DNA of 64,000 nt from NCBI RefSeq assembly GCF_964204865.1, contig NC_135251.1, positions 13,268,001 through 13,332,000 of the forward strand, given 5' to 3'. This DNA is from Styela clava (taxonomy: Eukaryota; Chordata; Ascidiacea; Stolidobranchia; Styelidae). Under the pieces are notes generated by a model. It saw only the letters and a list, made by a program, of their open reading frames with translations. It ran no database searches and was not told the origin of the DNA. This document shows positions 23,114-36,436 of this stretch, one piece after another; position 1 is the first letter of the stretch, and each line of letters opens with the position of its first letter. The position numbers were made by a program, and so were the translations under genes.

Positions 23114-23613
23114 CTTGAATATTGCTAGTTCGACTACTTTTCAGTCACGTTTTATTACTATATTTATCTTTTAGATTGCTTGCTTTTGCTGCGATATATT
23201 CTCATGTTTTATATAAAAATGTATTTCCTGGGGCTATTATAACTAATATGAGCAAAACATCGAATAAAAGCAGTGAGGTATTTTCATGTGAGAACGTTGT
23301 AATTTCAAACATCTTATTAAAGTAATATAATTGAAAAGGCTTCAGAATGGAGTCAATTATTGTATTTGGAGATGAAAATATACCAAATCCTTTTCTTTGC
23401 AATACTAGTGTCCGGTGTGAACATTTGATATTACTCGAGCCTCAGAAAGGGCATTTGTAATCATAAGAACTGATTTAACTCGTAATTGTCAAATAGAAAT
23501 GAAATAGTACGTTACTAAATTTAGTGCGGGATTACATAAATGGACTGGATAAAATGAGATAAGATATACAAGTGCAATCCTTTTTTGGTGTTGTATTGCA
23601 GACCAGTATTATT

Positions 23614-26600
23614 TTATGATATACTATAAAATTGCTGTGGCAGCTGTGTTACAATTTCTTTTTTAAGTCGTCGAAAGATTGCATTACCCTTTCCCAAATC
23701 TACAACATGGTCTGAAGGGCACTGGTTTGAGTCAACCATATTTCTAATTTCTTCTTCTGATAGCATTCTTGTCCAGATATTGAAATTTCGAATCCTGCCT
23801 TTATATGCCTTTGCTGCATCAAAGCATCCCCCTAAACATCCTTGTCTTTGTCCAATGATAATTTTTCCGCCTCCGGGCATCTTGCCGATTTTGTCAAACT
23901 GGATTTTTGTCACAAAAACACCATTGACATAGGTTTTTACGGTGTTTGAAAAGACGAAATCACCAACAAGACAAATTTGATATTCCTCATTTTTACGCAA
24001 TGACACTGGTATTGTTCGAAATTGGCCTTTTGCTCCAAGCGCGAAAGAAGTAATCCCATTGATAATTTTTCCTTCAGCTATGTTGACATCAACGTTATAT
24101 CCGACTGTGTATGACCCTATAGCTCCACGGATCGCACCTTCAGAGTCAGTTGTCAGCCACATGCAAAAAGTTGCCGTTTCAAGTGCCGGTGCCGTCTTGA
24201 TGTATTCGACATATTCAACTCTTCCGTCAGAATTGCTGAAAACGTAGTCTGATGCAATACATGCTGAAGTAGTTAACGAAACAAGAAGAAAATTTCAATT
24301 TGAAAATCCATGGCAGCTATAATATTTTATAAATATTACTCTTTATAACAGATGGTAGTATGTTTTGATGTGAAAATTATCCATGATACAATACCATATT
24401 TTTGAAGCAAAACCGGGACGGCGCGGATCGGACAAGCCAACTTTGGTTCGATTCAAGAGGCTTAGTAATAGTTTAAACGTTTTCCATATCATTGTGGGTA
24501 GATTACGGGCATAAAAATTAGCTGTAATTCCTATTAAAATATACTCTATTGGTCTTTGCTCTCGTCTAAATAATGGAAATCGTTCAACAAAAACTTGCAC
24601 TTTGTTTCCGGCATTTTGATGATTCAACGACAGAACAGTTGGATGTTAAATTAACGCATGGTTCATACTTCATATCATAACTTTGACATAAAAAGTTTTT
24701 TTATTCTATTTGAATTTGTGAAATGAGACGCAAATCAGTGGTAAATCGCTGCCTCCGTTAGAAAAACAATTTTGTAATAGTATCAAATAGAAAAATTATT
24801 CATGACTGTCATATTGCAAAACCGGGACATTTAAGTCTAACGGCGGGACAGCGGAAAAACTTGCTAAAACCGGGAACTATGGTAAGTCTAATTCTAATTG
24901 AAAAATTTGTCTTTGATCGAAGAGTGAAAGGCCATAAATACGTCATTTAGGATATGCAATTTAATTGAATATCATATATAAATGTATATATTAAAGATAT
25001 ATACTTCTCGTCGGCATAATGATTCCGTGCGGTTGAACATTGCTAAGTTTGATATCAACAATGGCGTCATCGGGATACAGATTCGATTCGTGCATGCCCA
25101 TGATTTCTTCGTCTCTTAAAATCCTTCCCCAAATCATCATATTTTTCATTCTACCTCTGTAATTGGGAAGAGATTCATCCGAAATTGCACCATATTGAAG
25201 TTTTCCTCCTGCTGGAAATTTCTTTAAACTATCAAACGTTTTTGTTTGTGTTCTGCCCCCATTGAAGTAAAGCTGTACTGTCTTTGATTCAGAATCAAAT
25301 ACAATGCAAATGAATACCTCCGTACGACTTGGGAACTTGATCGGAGTTGTCCAGTGTTGCCCCCCTATATGTATATGGAGATCTGCACCAGTATACGTTC
25401 GTTGACCATAGGTTAAGAAAGTCTTTGGATCATCCTCTGTAGAGTAACTTTGAGTGACACCAAGAAAATATTCTTTATAATTCATTTCGACATACTGACA
25501 TGTAGTAAGTTGTGAAAGCTCGGGCAATGTTCCCAAACAACTAATATGACTTTTTATTCCGTCGAAGTAAAAGGTTTTTGCTGTTCGCTCTGAAAAAATA
25601 AAATAGTTTTACTCAAAAAGTAAACTATTGATATGTATCTCTGGCCAAAAACTATTACGTATTAATCAACTACATATGTTTGTTTTTCCAAGGAGGTAAA
25701 ATTCACTTATGAGTGAATATTTTAATTTGATTTGTGAGCACCACTGAAATGTTAATAAAGGAGCCGTAAATCAAAGCCGTAACTCTATTGAACCCTTTTA
25801 CAATTATTCCGTTGAACAAATAATATTATAATTATATAAATATAAACAATGAAGTGATAGCTAATATGCTAAATTTTAGGCGCAATAATATGACTTCATA
25901 TCAAGTAATAACACTGTGTTTAACCAGGTTAACTGCGTTTTATTGAAGCAAGTCCAATATTTTATTTTAACATACCTTAACATCAAAAACGTCAAATCGA
26001 ATATCACAATAAGCTAATTTCGTGAGTACGATGCGTATTTTGTGCTGCTTTTATCAAAGATTCGCCAAATGGTTTATATTATGATAGGATCATGTTCATA
26101 CTAGAAATACATTCATAATATTGGAAAAGAAATTTTAGTTTTCATTCTTACTTCCATACTGGATCACATCTCCGTGTTTTTCAACGCTTTCTGGGTGGAT
26201 AGTAACAATAGCGTCTCCGGGACAAAGATTTGACTTGAACATGTCTGCTATTTCGCTGTCTTCTAGTCTTCTTTTCCATATCATGAAATTTCTCACTTTG
26301 CCTCGGTACCCAGGTAGATTGATATCAGGCGAGTTGCCTATAAATAATATCCCTCCGCCAGGAACTGGTGGCTGAATGTCGAACTTTTTTGTAAATATTG
26401 CCATTCCACTCATGTATAACCGGGCTTTTTTTGATACCATATCGATATTTTGACAGGCAAATATCTCTTTGTTGCGTGGCAATGACAACGGGATTAGAAA
26501 ACTTTGAATTTTTCCTCCCATATGTACATCTATGATGTTTCTGTTTGAGGTTTTCTTGCCATAAAAAAGCATTGCATTTTTGTTTGATGTGGTAGAGTAA

Positions 26601-28725
26601 CCTCGCAACACACCATTGGTATGACCGTCTGAATTAGTTCCCATATATTGACACATGGTGAAATTCGTTAAGTCTGGCAATGTACCCTTATATTGAAGAT
26701 ACCCGCCTGTTCCGGGGAAATAATAAGAAGAGGATGTACATTCTGTAATGAAGACTATATTTTAGCTTACGAAAATATCAGTCAATTTAAACAAAAAATA
26801 TATGATAATTAGAGATTTCAGATTCTCTTCAAAGTACTCATTAAGGTATTTACTGGTAGTTTGCTTCATAAGTCCTAATTCTTGCTGTAAAACACTGGAA
26901 TTACAAATATTAGAGTAACTTTTCGTAAGACAGAAAGGTACGTAATTCCACCTAGTTTTTCTGCACCGAAAGAGCCGTGAAGTTGAACATTTCCGCGATG
27001 CATCTTAATAATAGCATCATCAGGACAGAAACCTGATTTGTAAATAACACGAATTTCATTTGACGTGAGTTTTCTCGCCCACATCATGATATTTCTCATA
27101 GAACCCTGATATCCTGGGAGAGTTTTGTCTCTGGATTTTCCGAGCAATAGTTCACCACCACCTGAAATTGTCATGGAAAAATGTGTTTAGGAAATATACC
27201 AAATACGGAAAAATGTGAATATACATAGCAATATTTTACAATAAATATATTCAGTAAATAATAAAGAAATTTCGGTGTTACTTTGGTATGCGATATCACT
27301 AGTTCAAGTGTTATCAGTCGTATACCAAATTGACACGAATTGTGGTGCCAGGTAGAGCTAAGATCTGAAGTCCGAGCCCGACCCGCCCAGCAATTTGAGC
27401 CGGGTCGGGCCTGAAATGTCAATCATTACGTTCGGGTCGGGCTTCTCTATCGCTGACTATTTTTTAAATGAAGTTTTTTGGCCACGAGAGACCGTGGTCT
27501 GCAAAAAAACAGAAGTTGCCTCATAAACACAACACATACTGTACTAAACTCTTGCAATGACAATTCAAAGAACTACTAAATAAAATATGAAATTTCTAGT
27601 TTGCTTCAGGCTTGGTACTGCAAATTCAGTTAATTAATCGGGTTTGGGTCGGGTTCAATACCCACAGGTCTGAATCTGGTCGGGCTTGAATTTTTAGGCC
27701 CGATCTTATCTCTAGGGCCAGGCACTTCTTATAGCGTTTAATCTCATAACAGCAATCTCATATAATTCAGATCGTAATTCTATGAAAAAAAATCACTGAG
27801 ATCGCATACCAAAGTAGCACCGAATTCCTTCTCGAAAAACATACCACACTTGTCAGTTAAAGCAACTAATAGCAACATCGCATATCAATAAATACGAATA
27901 TGCCACTTTTCAAGGTATTTGAGTTTGCTTGAACTAACAGCCGTGATCTACCCTCAAATCTGTTTACAGTAATGAGTAGTGTCATCATTCAAGTTAGATT
28001 TCTAATGTCGTTAGGTTAATTATGTTCCCCATATTTTTTTTATTTTAGGGAGGAGTGAGGGGTGTTCCAAATTTAGGGGGTGGTGGATATTTTGCTATTA
28101 GTGATAAAGCTATTTGTAATTTATAAAAATGTGTTATGTATTTGACTGATCATCTTCAATGGCATACGTGCCACTTTCCTGAATATAAAAATGCAATTTA
28201 TTTACGTTATTAAGTATGGTGTCATACCTGAAATTTTTTTTTTTTGAAAATTATGGAGTGTTTGAAACTTTAGGGGATGCATAGGGAAATCACTCTTAGG
28301 TATAAAATAAAGTTTCAGTTGTTTTCAAATAACTTTCAAACCTGGTATCGGATCCAATTTTTTGAAGTGAATTACGCTTATTTGTCTTCCATCCAAAAAT
28401 ACCGTTTGAGTTTTTTCTCTTGTGTCTATTACAACGCACCAAAGCATTTCTGAATAAGGCTTTCCACGTCTAGCTTCTTTGATTATTTTCTCGTTTCCAA
28501 GGAGATGGATATGCATTTCTGCACCGGTTTCGGTCATTTTCCCAAACTGTAACATCGCCTTTGGATTCTTTTCTGTTGAATAACTTCGTAATACTCCAAT
28601 TACGTGACCGATGGAATTTCTTTGCACATATTGACAAGAAGAAAATTCCACGAGTCTTGGCAAGGTACCAAGATAATTTATGTAGGAGTCAGGTCCAAGG
28701 AAATTGAATGAACTTGTCACACATT
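23614..28725 (-). CDS. Protein with four tandem pentraxin-like domains (5' end not found)
   Basis: Five exons join at phase 1 on the - strand: B4a 28725-28342, B4b 27161-26952, B3 26742-26152, B2 25589-25005 and A2 24263-23614, giving 806 visible residues. The order is three B-type domains and a final A-type domain, so the C-terminal B-A pair repeats the layout of the neighbouring gene. Each domain starts near a Cys (ECVTSSF, ECTSSSY, ACIASDY; ERTAKTF in B2), has two core Cys (for example FSSCQYV and MLWCVV) and ends near CPDD. A2 has GQRQGCLGGCFD. Domain B4 is split by an extra intron of 1,180 bases that the other copies lack. No signal-peptide exon was found upstream, so the start is unknown. 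Some donors are weak (GTATAT after B2, GTGGAA after B4b). Probably secreted and of the same class as its neighbour. Confidence 0.65.
27353..27714. mobile_element. hAT-like MITE inside the extra intron of domain B4
   Basis: The ends are TAGAGCTAAGATC and GATCTTATCTCTA (inverted, one mismatch). Flanks are GTGCCAGG (27345-27352) and GGGCCAGG (27715-27722), an 8-base duplication with one mismatch. The interior holds repeated GGGTCGGGC motifs. The ends differ from the hAT element at 5417, so this is a separate family; the superfamily call rests on the 8-base duplication. Confidence 0.55.
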
Positions 28726-28911
28726 CTGTTGATAGAAGACGATTATGTGTTATACGTTAAACTTTTTGGGTAAATATGCCATTACATGAGCTTTTATATA
28801 AAACCGCAAAACAATACATGGTGAATTATGTATTTCAAACACATATTTTGCATGCTTATCATTTTGCTTTTGAATGCTTAAAATCAGGGCTGGATTGGCC
28901 ATTAAGCAATA

Positions 28912-29036
28912 TATAGGCTGTCCATGAAGTCTTAAAAGGATTTAAAAATGGAATTTATCGATACCATATATTGTTTTGGCCCTCAAAGATGTATTAAATG
29001 AAGTAAAAATACTTAAACAATTACTGATTAAAGTAT
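28912..29036 (+). mobile_element. MITE family B, 3'-truncated copy
   Basis: It shares GTCCATGAAGTCTTAAAA, ACCATATATTGTTTT and ATGTATTAAATGAAGTAAAA with the fuller copy at 29673, but lacks the right terminal repeat. Confidence 0.6.
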
Positions 29037-29307
29037 AAAATCTCTAAGACATAAAGCTATAAAATAAATATATATATATATGATTTAAATATTACGATTA
29101 CTGTATTTTTTTTCAAAACAACATTTTTAGATTCAGCACCATTAAAATAGGCTGTTTGAGCTATAATAAAGTTTGTTCATTATTGTGTTGTAGACACAAA
29201 TATTTAAAAACATTTCACAAAAAATCTTACTTTCTGACATGGAAAGTCTGGTCCAGCATAATATACAGAAAAGTATTGCAAATTTCTTCATTTTCATTTC
29301 TCATTGC

Positions 29308-29506
29308 AGAAATTGCTGCAGTGATCGATATCTTAGCAAAGTCACCTACAAAACACAATTTTTCTAAATTTCATAAAACCACTCACGGGCCATTTTCTGT
29401 CACACCGGAGGCTGTTATGACTACCTTGGATAACTTAACTGTCTATATTAAAAGTGCAGATAACAAACCGAGATTAAATTGTTTACTAAAAACAGATTAT
29501 AGATAA
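29308..29506 (+). other. Unrecognised open segment preceded by a splice-acceptor-like site
   Basis: After CATTGCAG the frame runs EIAAVIDILAKSPTKHNFSK and continues without a stop for about 65 residues, ending LLKTDYR and stop. It has more balanced composition than its surroundings and could be a terminal exon or a transposon relic. I do not recognise it, and no upstream exon was found. It lies between two family B MITEs. Confidence 0.2.
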
Positions 29507-29672
29507 CAGTTACTTCAAACTACTTGTAATTGTTTGGTAGATACCTGTTTGTACGAAAATCAAGCAATTATTTTTTTAATTAAGTTAATATTCAATCCAA
29601 ACTGCAAACAAAAATAAATACATACCAAAGGCCAACTGTCTGCAAGTTTTGAATTCAAAATAACGCAGTATA

Positions 29673-29829
29673 TATAGAGTGTCCATAAAGTCTTAAAAAT
29701 TGCAAAAGGCATTTATCTATACCATATATTGTTTTTGCCTTCACAGATGTATTAAATGAAGTAAAAATACTTGAACAATTACTGATTGAAAACCAACAAA
29801 CCTGGTTTGAGATTTATGGACACCCTGTA
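29673..29829 (+). mobile_element. MITE family B, fuller copy (mariner-like ends)
   Basis: The left end TAGAGTGTCCATAAAGTCT and right end GATTTATGGACACCCTGTA are imperfect inverted repeats resembling Tc1/mariner ends. It has no ORF and a copy lies 760 bases upstream. Confidence 0.6.
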
Positions 29830-32800
29830 TTTATAATATATATATATATGAAAGGATGAGGTTGAAATTTTAGAATGGAAATATCATGTCTAATTTACCT
29901 TGGTCAATTTATTTTTGAAATTAGCTTATGATTTAAATTGGTTATCTTGTCACGTAGGTTGGTAGCTAAAGACAGTTGAAAACTTTTTCATGGCTATTAA
30001 GTTTTCTTTCTCACCTATTTTATCTTGTAAATGCCCCTAATTTGTCAAAGATTTGGGTGCAACTTCTTAAATAAGCCTCTTGAGATTGGGCAAGTCCAGA
30101 CTGGATCGGAATGGTGCAGTATTGCGCCACGAAAATGGGGTCGATGCTTGATTATACATACACAAACAAACAATTTGACTAACGGAAGCATTGCGTACAA
30201 ATAATAATGGTTCATTCTTGATTCAGTCGAATTCTGCATCAGTATTGTAATATATCTAGCTGCAGTACAGCCCAGTATCTTAGTCAACGCGTGTTTGCTT
30301 ATTCTTTACCCCCGAAAGTGGCTTGACGATGCAACATATAGTTGCGAAAGCGTTTAAAATTTGATTTACACTTTTTTCATATAATTTCTCAAAACTAAAA
30401 GAATTTTTGTGAAAAGTTTTGCGCCATTTTGAGAAAAAATAAAATGACTAGAAATATAGTTTCTTCCAAGCTTTTACTCTCATTTTAGCGCGATGGTTGA
30501 GAGAACAGGTCGCACTCGTTACATTCTAGTTAAAAAGCCATGCTGCGATAAACTTTTCAGCACTCGTTAGATGTCGGTACTGTGCCAGGGTAAAATGAAG
30601 TATTCCGTTTAATGCGCGCGAAATCGTGAACTTGAATTTCGTTGACACAAAATGTTCAATTGTACACGTAGTGAACCGTAAGTAAGGTAACTTTTATCAA
30701 ACAAAATAACTATTAATACTGTTACCCCCATTTCTGGTCCACTCTGTATATTTTACGTCAAATTCGTTGATGATGAAATGGAAGATTTCATTTCTACGTT
30801 TTTTCTGTCTTAGTTCGGAAGAATGTATTTTTATAGGGAGGATATCGTTCCATATCTTAGGAAGACAATGTGTTTTGCGTGATCAAATTTATCTTTGGAA
30901 AGGGAACTGATTTTACGAAAAGGGCCTCATTCCAGGGGCTCTGGTCAAGTTACTTTACAGTTTACTCGGACAGACTAATAATAGTTCGACATGCATAGAC
31001 ATGACAGTTTGGAATTTACATTCGTCCTGGTTTGTTTTATAGTGAGCATTGCAATTATATTTCAAATTATTTTTAGTATTAGCCTATCTATGTCCGTTCT
31101 CAAATTCGCATGGCCAGTGACATTCGCCAAATCGCGACTTGAACATATCTCTAAACAGTTAAGCTCTTGATCCTCTACCAGCGCAGTTTCAAAGTACTTT
31201 TATATGTATGTGCCCATAATCTTAAATGATGAATTTGTTTCTTTTGGCTTGCACGTCTAGGCTTTATTCTCGATTCAGAAACAGTTTCCCGTTGATGGAT
31301 CGATGTTCGAGCGTCGCCGGCACTCTTTAATCTTTTATTATGTCTTCCAAAACCCTTCAACCTGAGTCGCCCCTACAGTTTTCGTTGTTCGGCGTACCGT
31401 ATGTCGTCGGACGATAATTAGGTTATGATGCTAAGTCAGACAATACACGAGACAAAGGTGATATTGTAAATGAATGGAACATTTTATATAGAAGAAGTTT
31501 CCAAGTACGATGAATGCCGATACTTTATTGTTGTTGCGGAGCATAATAGCACAACTGCGAACGGGGTAACAGTTAGCAGCCATTTGTAATACAATTCGAA
31601 AACATAAGTACAGGACAAAGTGTGAGAGAAAACGAACTAGACGATTTATTCATAATCAAAATTTGAGCCTTGTACGTTTATGGTACTTAGCGAAAGCTGA
31701 GCTAGCAATTTTGACTGGTTTTCTATCATGACGTTAGGTTTCACAAATATCGCTACATTGAAGATATTGGTTGCAGAGTAAACAGGACTTCATAAATTGT
31801 GTTGTGCAGAATTAACCAGCAAGCTTACGTATGCAAGCATATTCGTTTAGTGATGCTAATCAAGGCTTATACAAAGTCAAGGGCATACTTCAGAATACTC
31901 AGAATGGTCGTCGGAAAAATCTCGAGCGAAGTTCACACAAGGGTTTATGGAGTAGTAGTACAACCGGTTTAAATAATCTGACCTCCACCTTAATATGCTG
32001 TGATAAGCTTGAATAATCACTAACTCTTCATCCAAAATGTATTTTTTTATCAAATAAAAGAATTAGCCTGGCGTATTGATTCATTTATTTTTCGTTTAAC
32101 TGAGTAATTTAGAAATTGTAGAATATCGGAAATAAAGTAAGCTAGGGGTCCACCTTTGATATCGACATTCCAACTGAGGTAAGAACTTCGTGATTTCGTT
32201 ACGTTTTCGACTGGCTTAGGTTTTATTTGGCAATGGCGCTATCCACGAAAAGATAATTTTTCCAGACATGAAAACATTTTGTATATATTTAGTCGCGCAG
32301 AGAAGACCTCAGTATCATATTTCTTTATTTCGATAGCGCGTAAGAAGGGTGAAATCGAGCCAGACGGCAATCCTTCCGTTTGGTATCTGTATTCGAATTG
32401 AAGTTATCGTCAATTTTTCTAACATCCTATTGTAATTATACATACTAACTTTCGTGGGTATGGTATCTACTATAAGCTTGTCACTTGATCGGCCGTACTA
32501 GGATATCCTTCCAATCAGTATCCTACGTTTGGCCAAGACTTCCGAAATTCAGCATATCTTGTTTCAGTGTTGGTTCAACCGCAACAAATCGGCGTTTCTC
32601 TTATCTAGTCAAATCCATATGGGCGCTATAATACCTTGAAAGGAAATATCAGAGAAACTTGAGACGTCGTTCATCTGTAATTAATTACCGTGGTTGATGA
32701 CGTAATTATTTGTCTACCTGGTTGTTATTTTTGGAGAGATATTTTAGGGATCAGAATAATTTTTGTGATGCTATGATTATTTGTTTAAAATATATTAAAA

Positions 32801-35800
32801 AATTCATAGTTTATTTAAACTGATTTTATAATTTTCTAACGGTTTTTGTTTTATGGCTGTACTCCCGTAGTATGTCTACCAGGTTAGGGTTAGGCCATAA
32901 TTTTATTCCGATTTTCCTTATTTTAGTTCTATTACGAGTTCGGGGACTGTCTGTGTTAGCAAAGTGAATATACCCTCTTCCCATAGGTTTCAGTCCCTTT
33001 ACACAACTTGATATAAAGTAGGCGAACAAAATTAGTTACCTCTGGACATACTTCTGGAGCGCTTTTTTGTGCATAATTATACCATCCTCAGTCTAATTTT
33101 TTAATCGACCTATATGATAAAATACCCGTGTTTATTCAGTTAGAGTACAATAACTACTATTTGCTGTAAAATTGTTACATGTCCGCTTTATTTGCAGTTG
33201 CCTTAGCGTCAACAGAAAGAACCCATTTTATATATAATTTGTAAGAGGTATCATATTCGCTTAGTTGTACAGCAGAATACCGCAAATTATAATGAATGAG
33301 CGGTAAAAGTTTATTTTGCCTCCTTGACAATAAAAAGCCGACGCCAGGTGACGGTGGGTCTTAGAAAATTGGTTTTGAATAAAAATAAATTATTGATAAT
33401 GGTAAAACAACACTTTTATACAATTTTATGACGTAATTGGCATTTGAGTAACTTTGTGAAGAAATTAACCGTACGAAGTGCCTTGTCTGATTTCATGAGT
33501 TGAAGTTGCGCAAACCAGACTGCTTTGAATAAATAGTACACTTTGCATAAACAAACAGTGATTTATTACGTTGTCAGAAAAGTATGATGTTGAGCTTAAC
33601 GATTTGTTCTGGAGTAATTAATTCGTCTCCGCGTGCCTGCAGCACTAAAGCGACACTTATCGATTTATCCATTTTAATTTTACAGTTCAAGCCCGTAGGT
33701 ACGTCTCTTAAACCTTACGACTTCGTACAAAGCTCTCTCGCTGAGGTAAACAATGCGCAAACTGATTTCTACGCGTTTTGCGCACTCGCATCCATACAAC
33801 TTTATACTTGATAGTATCTTCAGTGACGTAATAGATGGATCTATTAGGCGGGTGCTATCATTCGAATTACAGATGGAAGGAAAATTTCAGTAGAAAACAG
33901 AAAGTTAAGCCACCATCTCGAGCTCGACGATATTGTCGAAACACTCTTTTATTTTGGCACGAAGCTGAATTTTATATATTTTCCTATGTTTAAAGTAAAA
34001 TACCATTTTATCATGGAAGAGATGTACTTGACCCTTCAAAACATTATATATAATACCAGTAATAATACGATGCGTTTTTTCGATGATAGCCATGTATAAT
34101 TAGGCTTGAACTGCAAATAATAGCGGATATGTGAATTATAAATCAAATAGAGAAATTTGGATGCATATGATTCCGACCCCCTGTTGAGCAGTTGAAGCTT
34201 GCGTAAAACTTCTGTATTGTTTTGCCAAGTGTTTTAATTTGACCAAAGGTTATGTGATACATAACGCGTTAAAGTGTAAGTAAAAAGCGCAAGCATTCAG
34301 GATTTCAATTGTTCATTAAAATCGGAAGGCAACATCTGACTTAATAAGTTTGTTCGCACCTCGTCGTAGACTGCGTGCGGAGCAATTTAATTACCATTGT
34401 TTGGTGCGGGCGCCAGTTACTTTCAGCAATTACATTCGCTAACAGCGCGAAAACCGCCACTTCCCGGATATTCATTGAACTTGTTGCGGCGGAGTGAGAA
34501 GTAAAGTTGCTGAAGGAAAGTACAGTTTGTTTGTGCTATGGATTATGCGGGAAAGATGAAAAGTCATCCGGATCGAAATTGCCAAACTTCACTCTCGTAG
34601 AAAGTAGACAAATGTTTTCGGTTCGATACATTCATGCTTTTTTGTTATTATTTGTACCACATTACTCAAGATAATCGACTTCAGCGAAACTAAGTAGTAA
34701 CTGCTTGATTTTAGCATTAGTATGACATTGTTATCCTTATTATACTCCAACTTTCTGCTTAAGCCAGAAGATAAAAATTAGAATATTGATGCGTTTGCTA
34801 GTGAGGACAGCCCGACTTTGTACAATTAGTCTTTAGTTCGGAGGCTTGAACTTGGAGAACCCACTGAGTCGGTATCTCAGACCCGTCTATGAGCTAATAA
34901 AGCATTCTGATTAGTGGTGATGTTATATTATCTCAGCGCAAATATGCTTTATAAAGACATCCTGGAATGATTAAGATAGCGCACGGGGTTAGGACACGAT
35001 TTACGAACTCTGTTGAAATACAGGAGTGTTTGTTTACCGTGGATAGTCGATGAGATATGTCTTTGGGATCAGACACCTGTTACAAATAACGAGTAGTCTA
35101 GAAAATTTGCTTGCTACCGGTATCCAAAATTCCATTTGCAGCAATTGGTAGTTAGTCTTATTAAATACTTAAATAGTATATTCTATCATTAGACAATTTG
35201 TAGCTTTTAATGCGATTAGTTTATTTTGTTGGGTATATCCGTCAAATCGAACGAAATGCAAAAGTAACAACAGTACTGAAGCCCCTATCGCAAATGTTTT
35301 TCTGTGAGGCGCCCTTATTTCCGTTTCGTTTAACATTACAGAGCGATAGTTGGGGAATTAAAATGAAACATATCTTTGGGTTCAGTGTGAAAAATATTAT
35401 TTTCTTAGAAACTTCTATCTCGGGAAGCCCGTTTCCGTTCCTGCACTCGAGCGTGGCCAAACAACTTGGTACATGACGTCACCCGTGAAACAAACGATTC
35501 ACGCTGGCGAAGCGAGAGTCACAATTTCCAAAAGGAGACTTGTCATCAGTTGGCATTTGCCTACCTATGGTGGTCGGTCGACGGAAGGTCGTCAGATCTA
35601 TTTTCTCGTTAGATTGATAAATTATGCAAAGGTGGTCTTGTAAGTTGACTGAATTAGAATTTATCCATGGACCATTTTCAAAGTAGATTAGGGATAAGAA
35701 AAATTGAAAAGGTGTGTTTTCTAAACAAAGTCTTAAGTTCGAAATTTGCTTCTGATGTAATTTCAAATTTTTGTTCTGGATTCGACGTTTTTTTGGCTCT

Positions 35801-36436
35801 GGTGTTTTTGGGGTTATAAAGAAAATTGTCATCGAGAAAGGAAATATACGGTAATATGAATTTAGTATATCCTTTAGGAGTGGAAAATACAGACTACGAC
35901 CTACACCAGGGCTTGCTTTGACAGGCAGAATTGATATTTCGAAAAACGATGGTTTGAATGCTTGGTTATTTACGTTATCTTGTGAGATCTTGGCGCTTCT
36001 TTTTATTGTCCACTCAGCAGTGTGTCCGTCCATCGATTAATCTTTCTTTCGAGGGTACGATTCCGCAGGTGCAACGCGTATTTTAAGGGTCGTCTTTCAT
36101 AATCGTTTTCTTATTGTATAGCCTACTTTTTCACTATGTAAACCTACTGATCAATTTGTTGTTAAATTGTACAGGATCAACAATGAAATTATCGTAGGTT
36201 GAAAGATTAATCATAAAGCTTTTAGTTTATTGACCAACCATACCTGAGGTTCACTGGAAGAGGAGACTTAACGGAGCTTACGTTTGCCGCATCGATTTTT
36301 ATATCAGAAATGCAATCGAGTGTGGATTTTCGCTTAGCTTTGTGAGAATTAAAAGTGGATTTATATCAACGACAAACTTTGGAAACTATAACCATTGTGG
36401 TATTCAAAGTGATATTGTAAGCTGATGAGTTTCAAT
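29830..36436. other. Intergenic region, no gene recognised
   Basis: 6.6 kb without a recognisable coding exon, apart from a MITE at 32861. 34360-34520 is locally richer in GC and CpG and could be part of a promoter or 5' UTR for the Dscam-like gene, but no motif was identified. The 184-residue open frame on the - strand at 35479-36033 shows no family features. Confidence 0.4.
32861..33064 (-). mobile_element. MITE family A, copy 2
   Basis: Reverse-orientation copy: TATGTCTACCAGGTTAGGG, then TTTTAGTTCTATTACGAG, then AAAGTAGGCGAACAAAATTA, ending CTTCTGGAGCG. The terminal repeats are slightly degraded. Confidence 0.7.

Noticed and set aside
28726-30700. Signal-peptide exon for the four-domain pentraxin-like gene
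   Set aside because: Several ATG and GT combinations were read on the - strand, but none gave a hydrophobic leader ending in phase 1.
35479-36033. 184-codon frame on the - strand, the longest in the intergenic area
   Set aside because: No domain, signal or repeat pattern was recognised and no splice-linked neighbours were found. It may be chance, although its length is slightly surprising.
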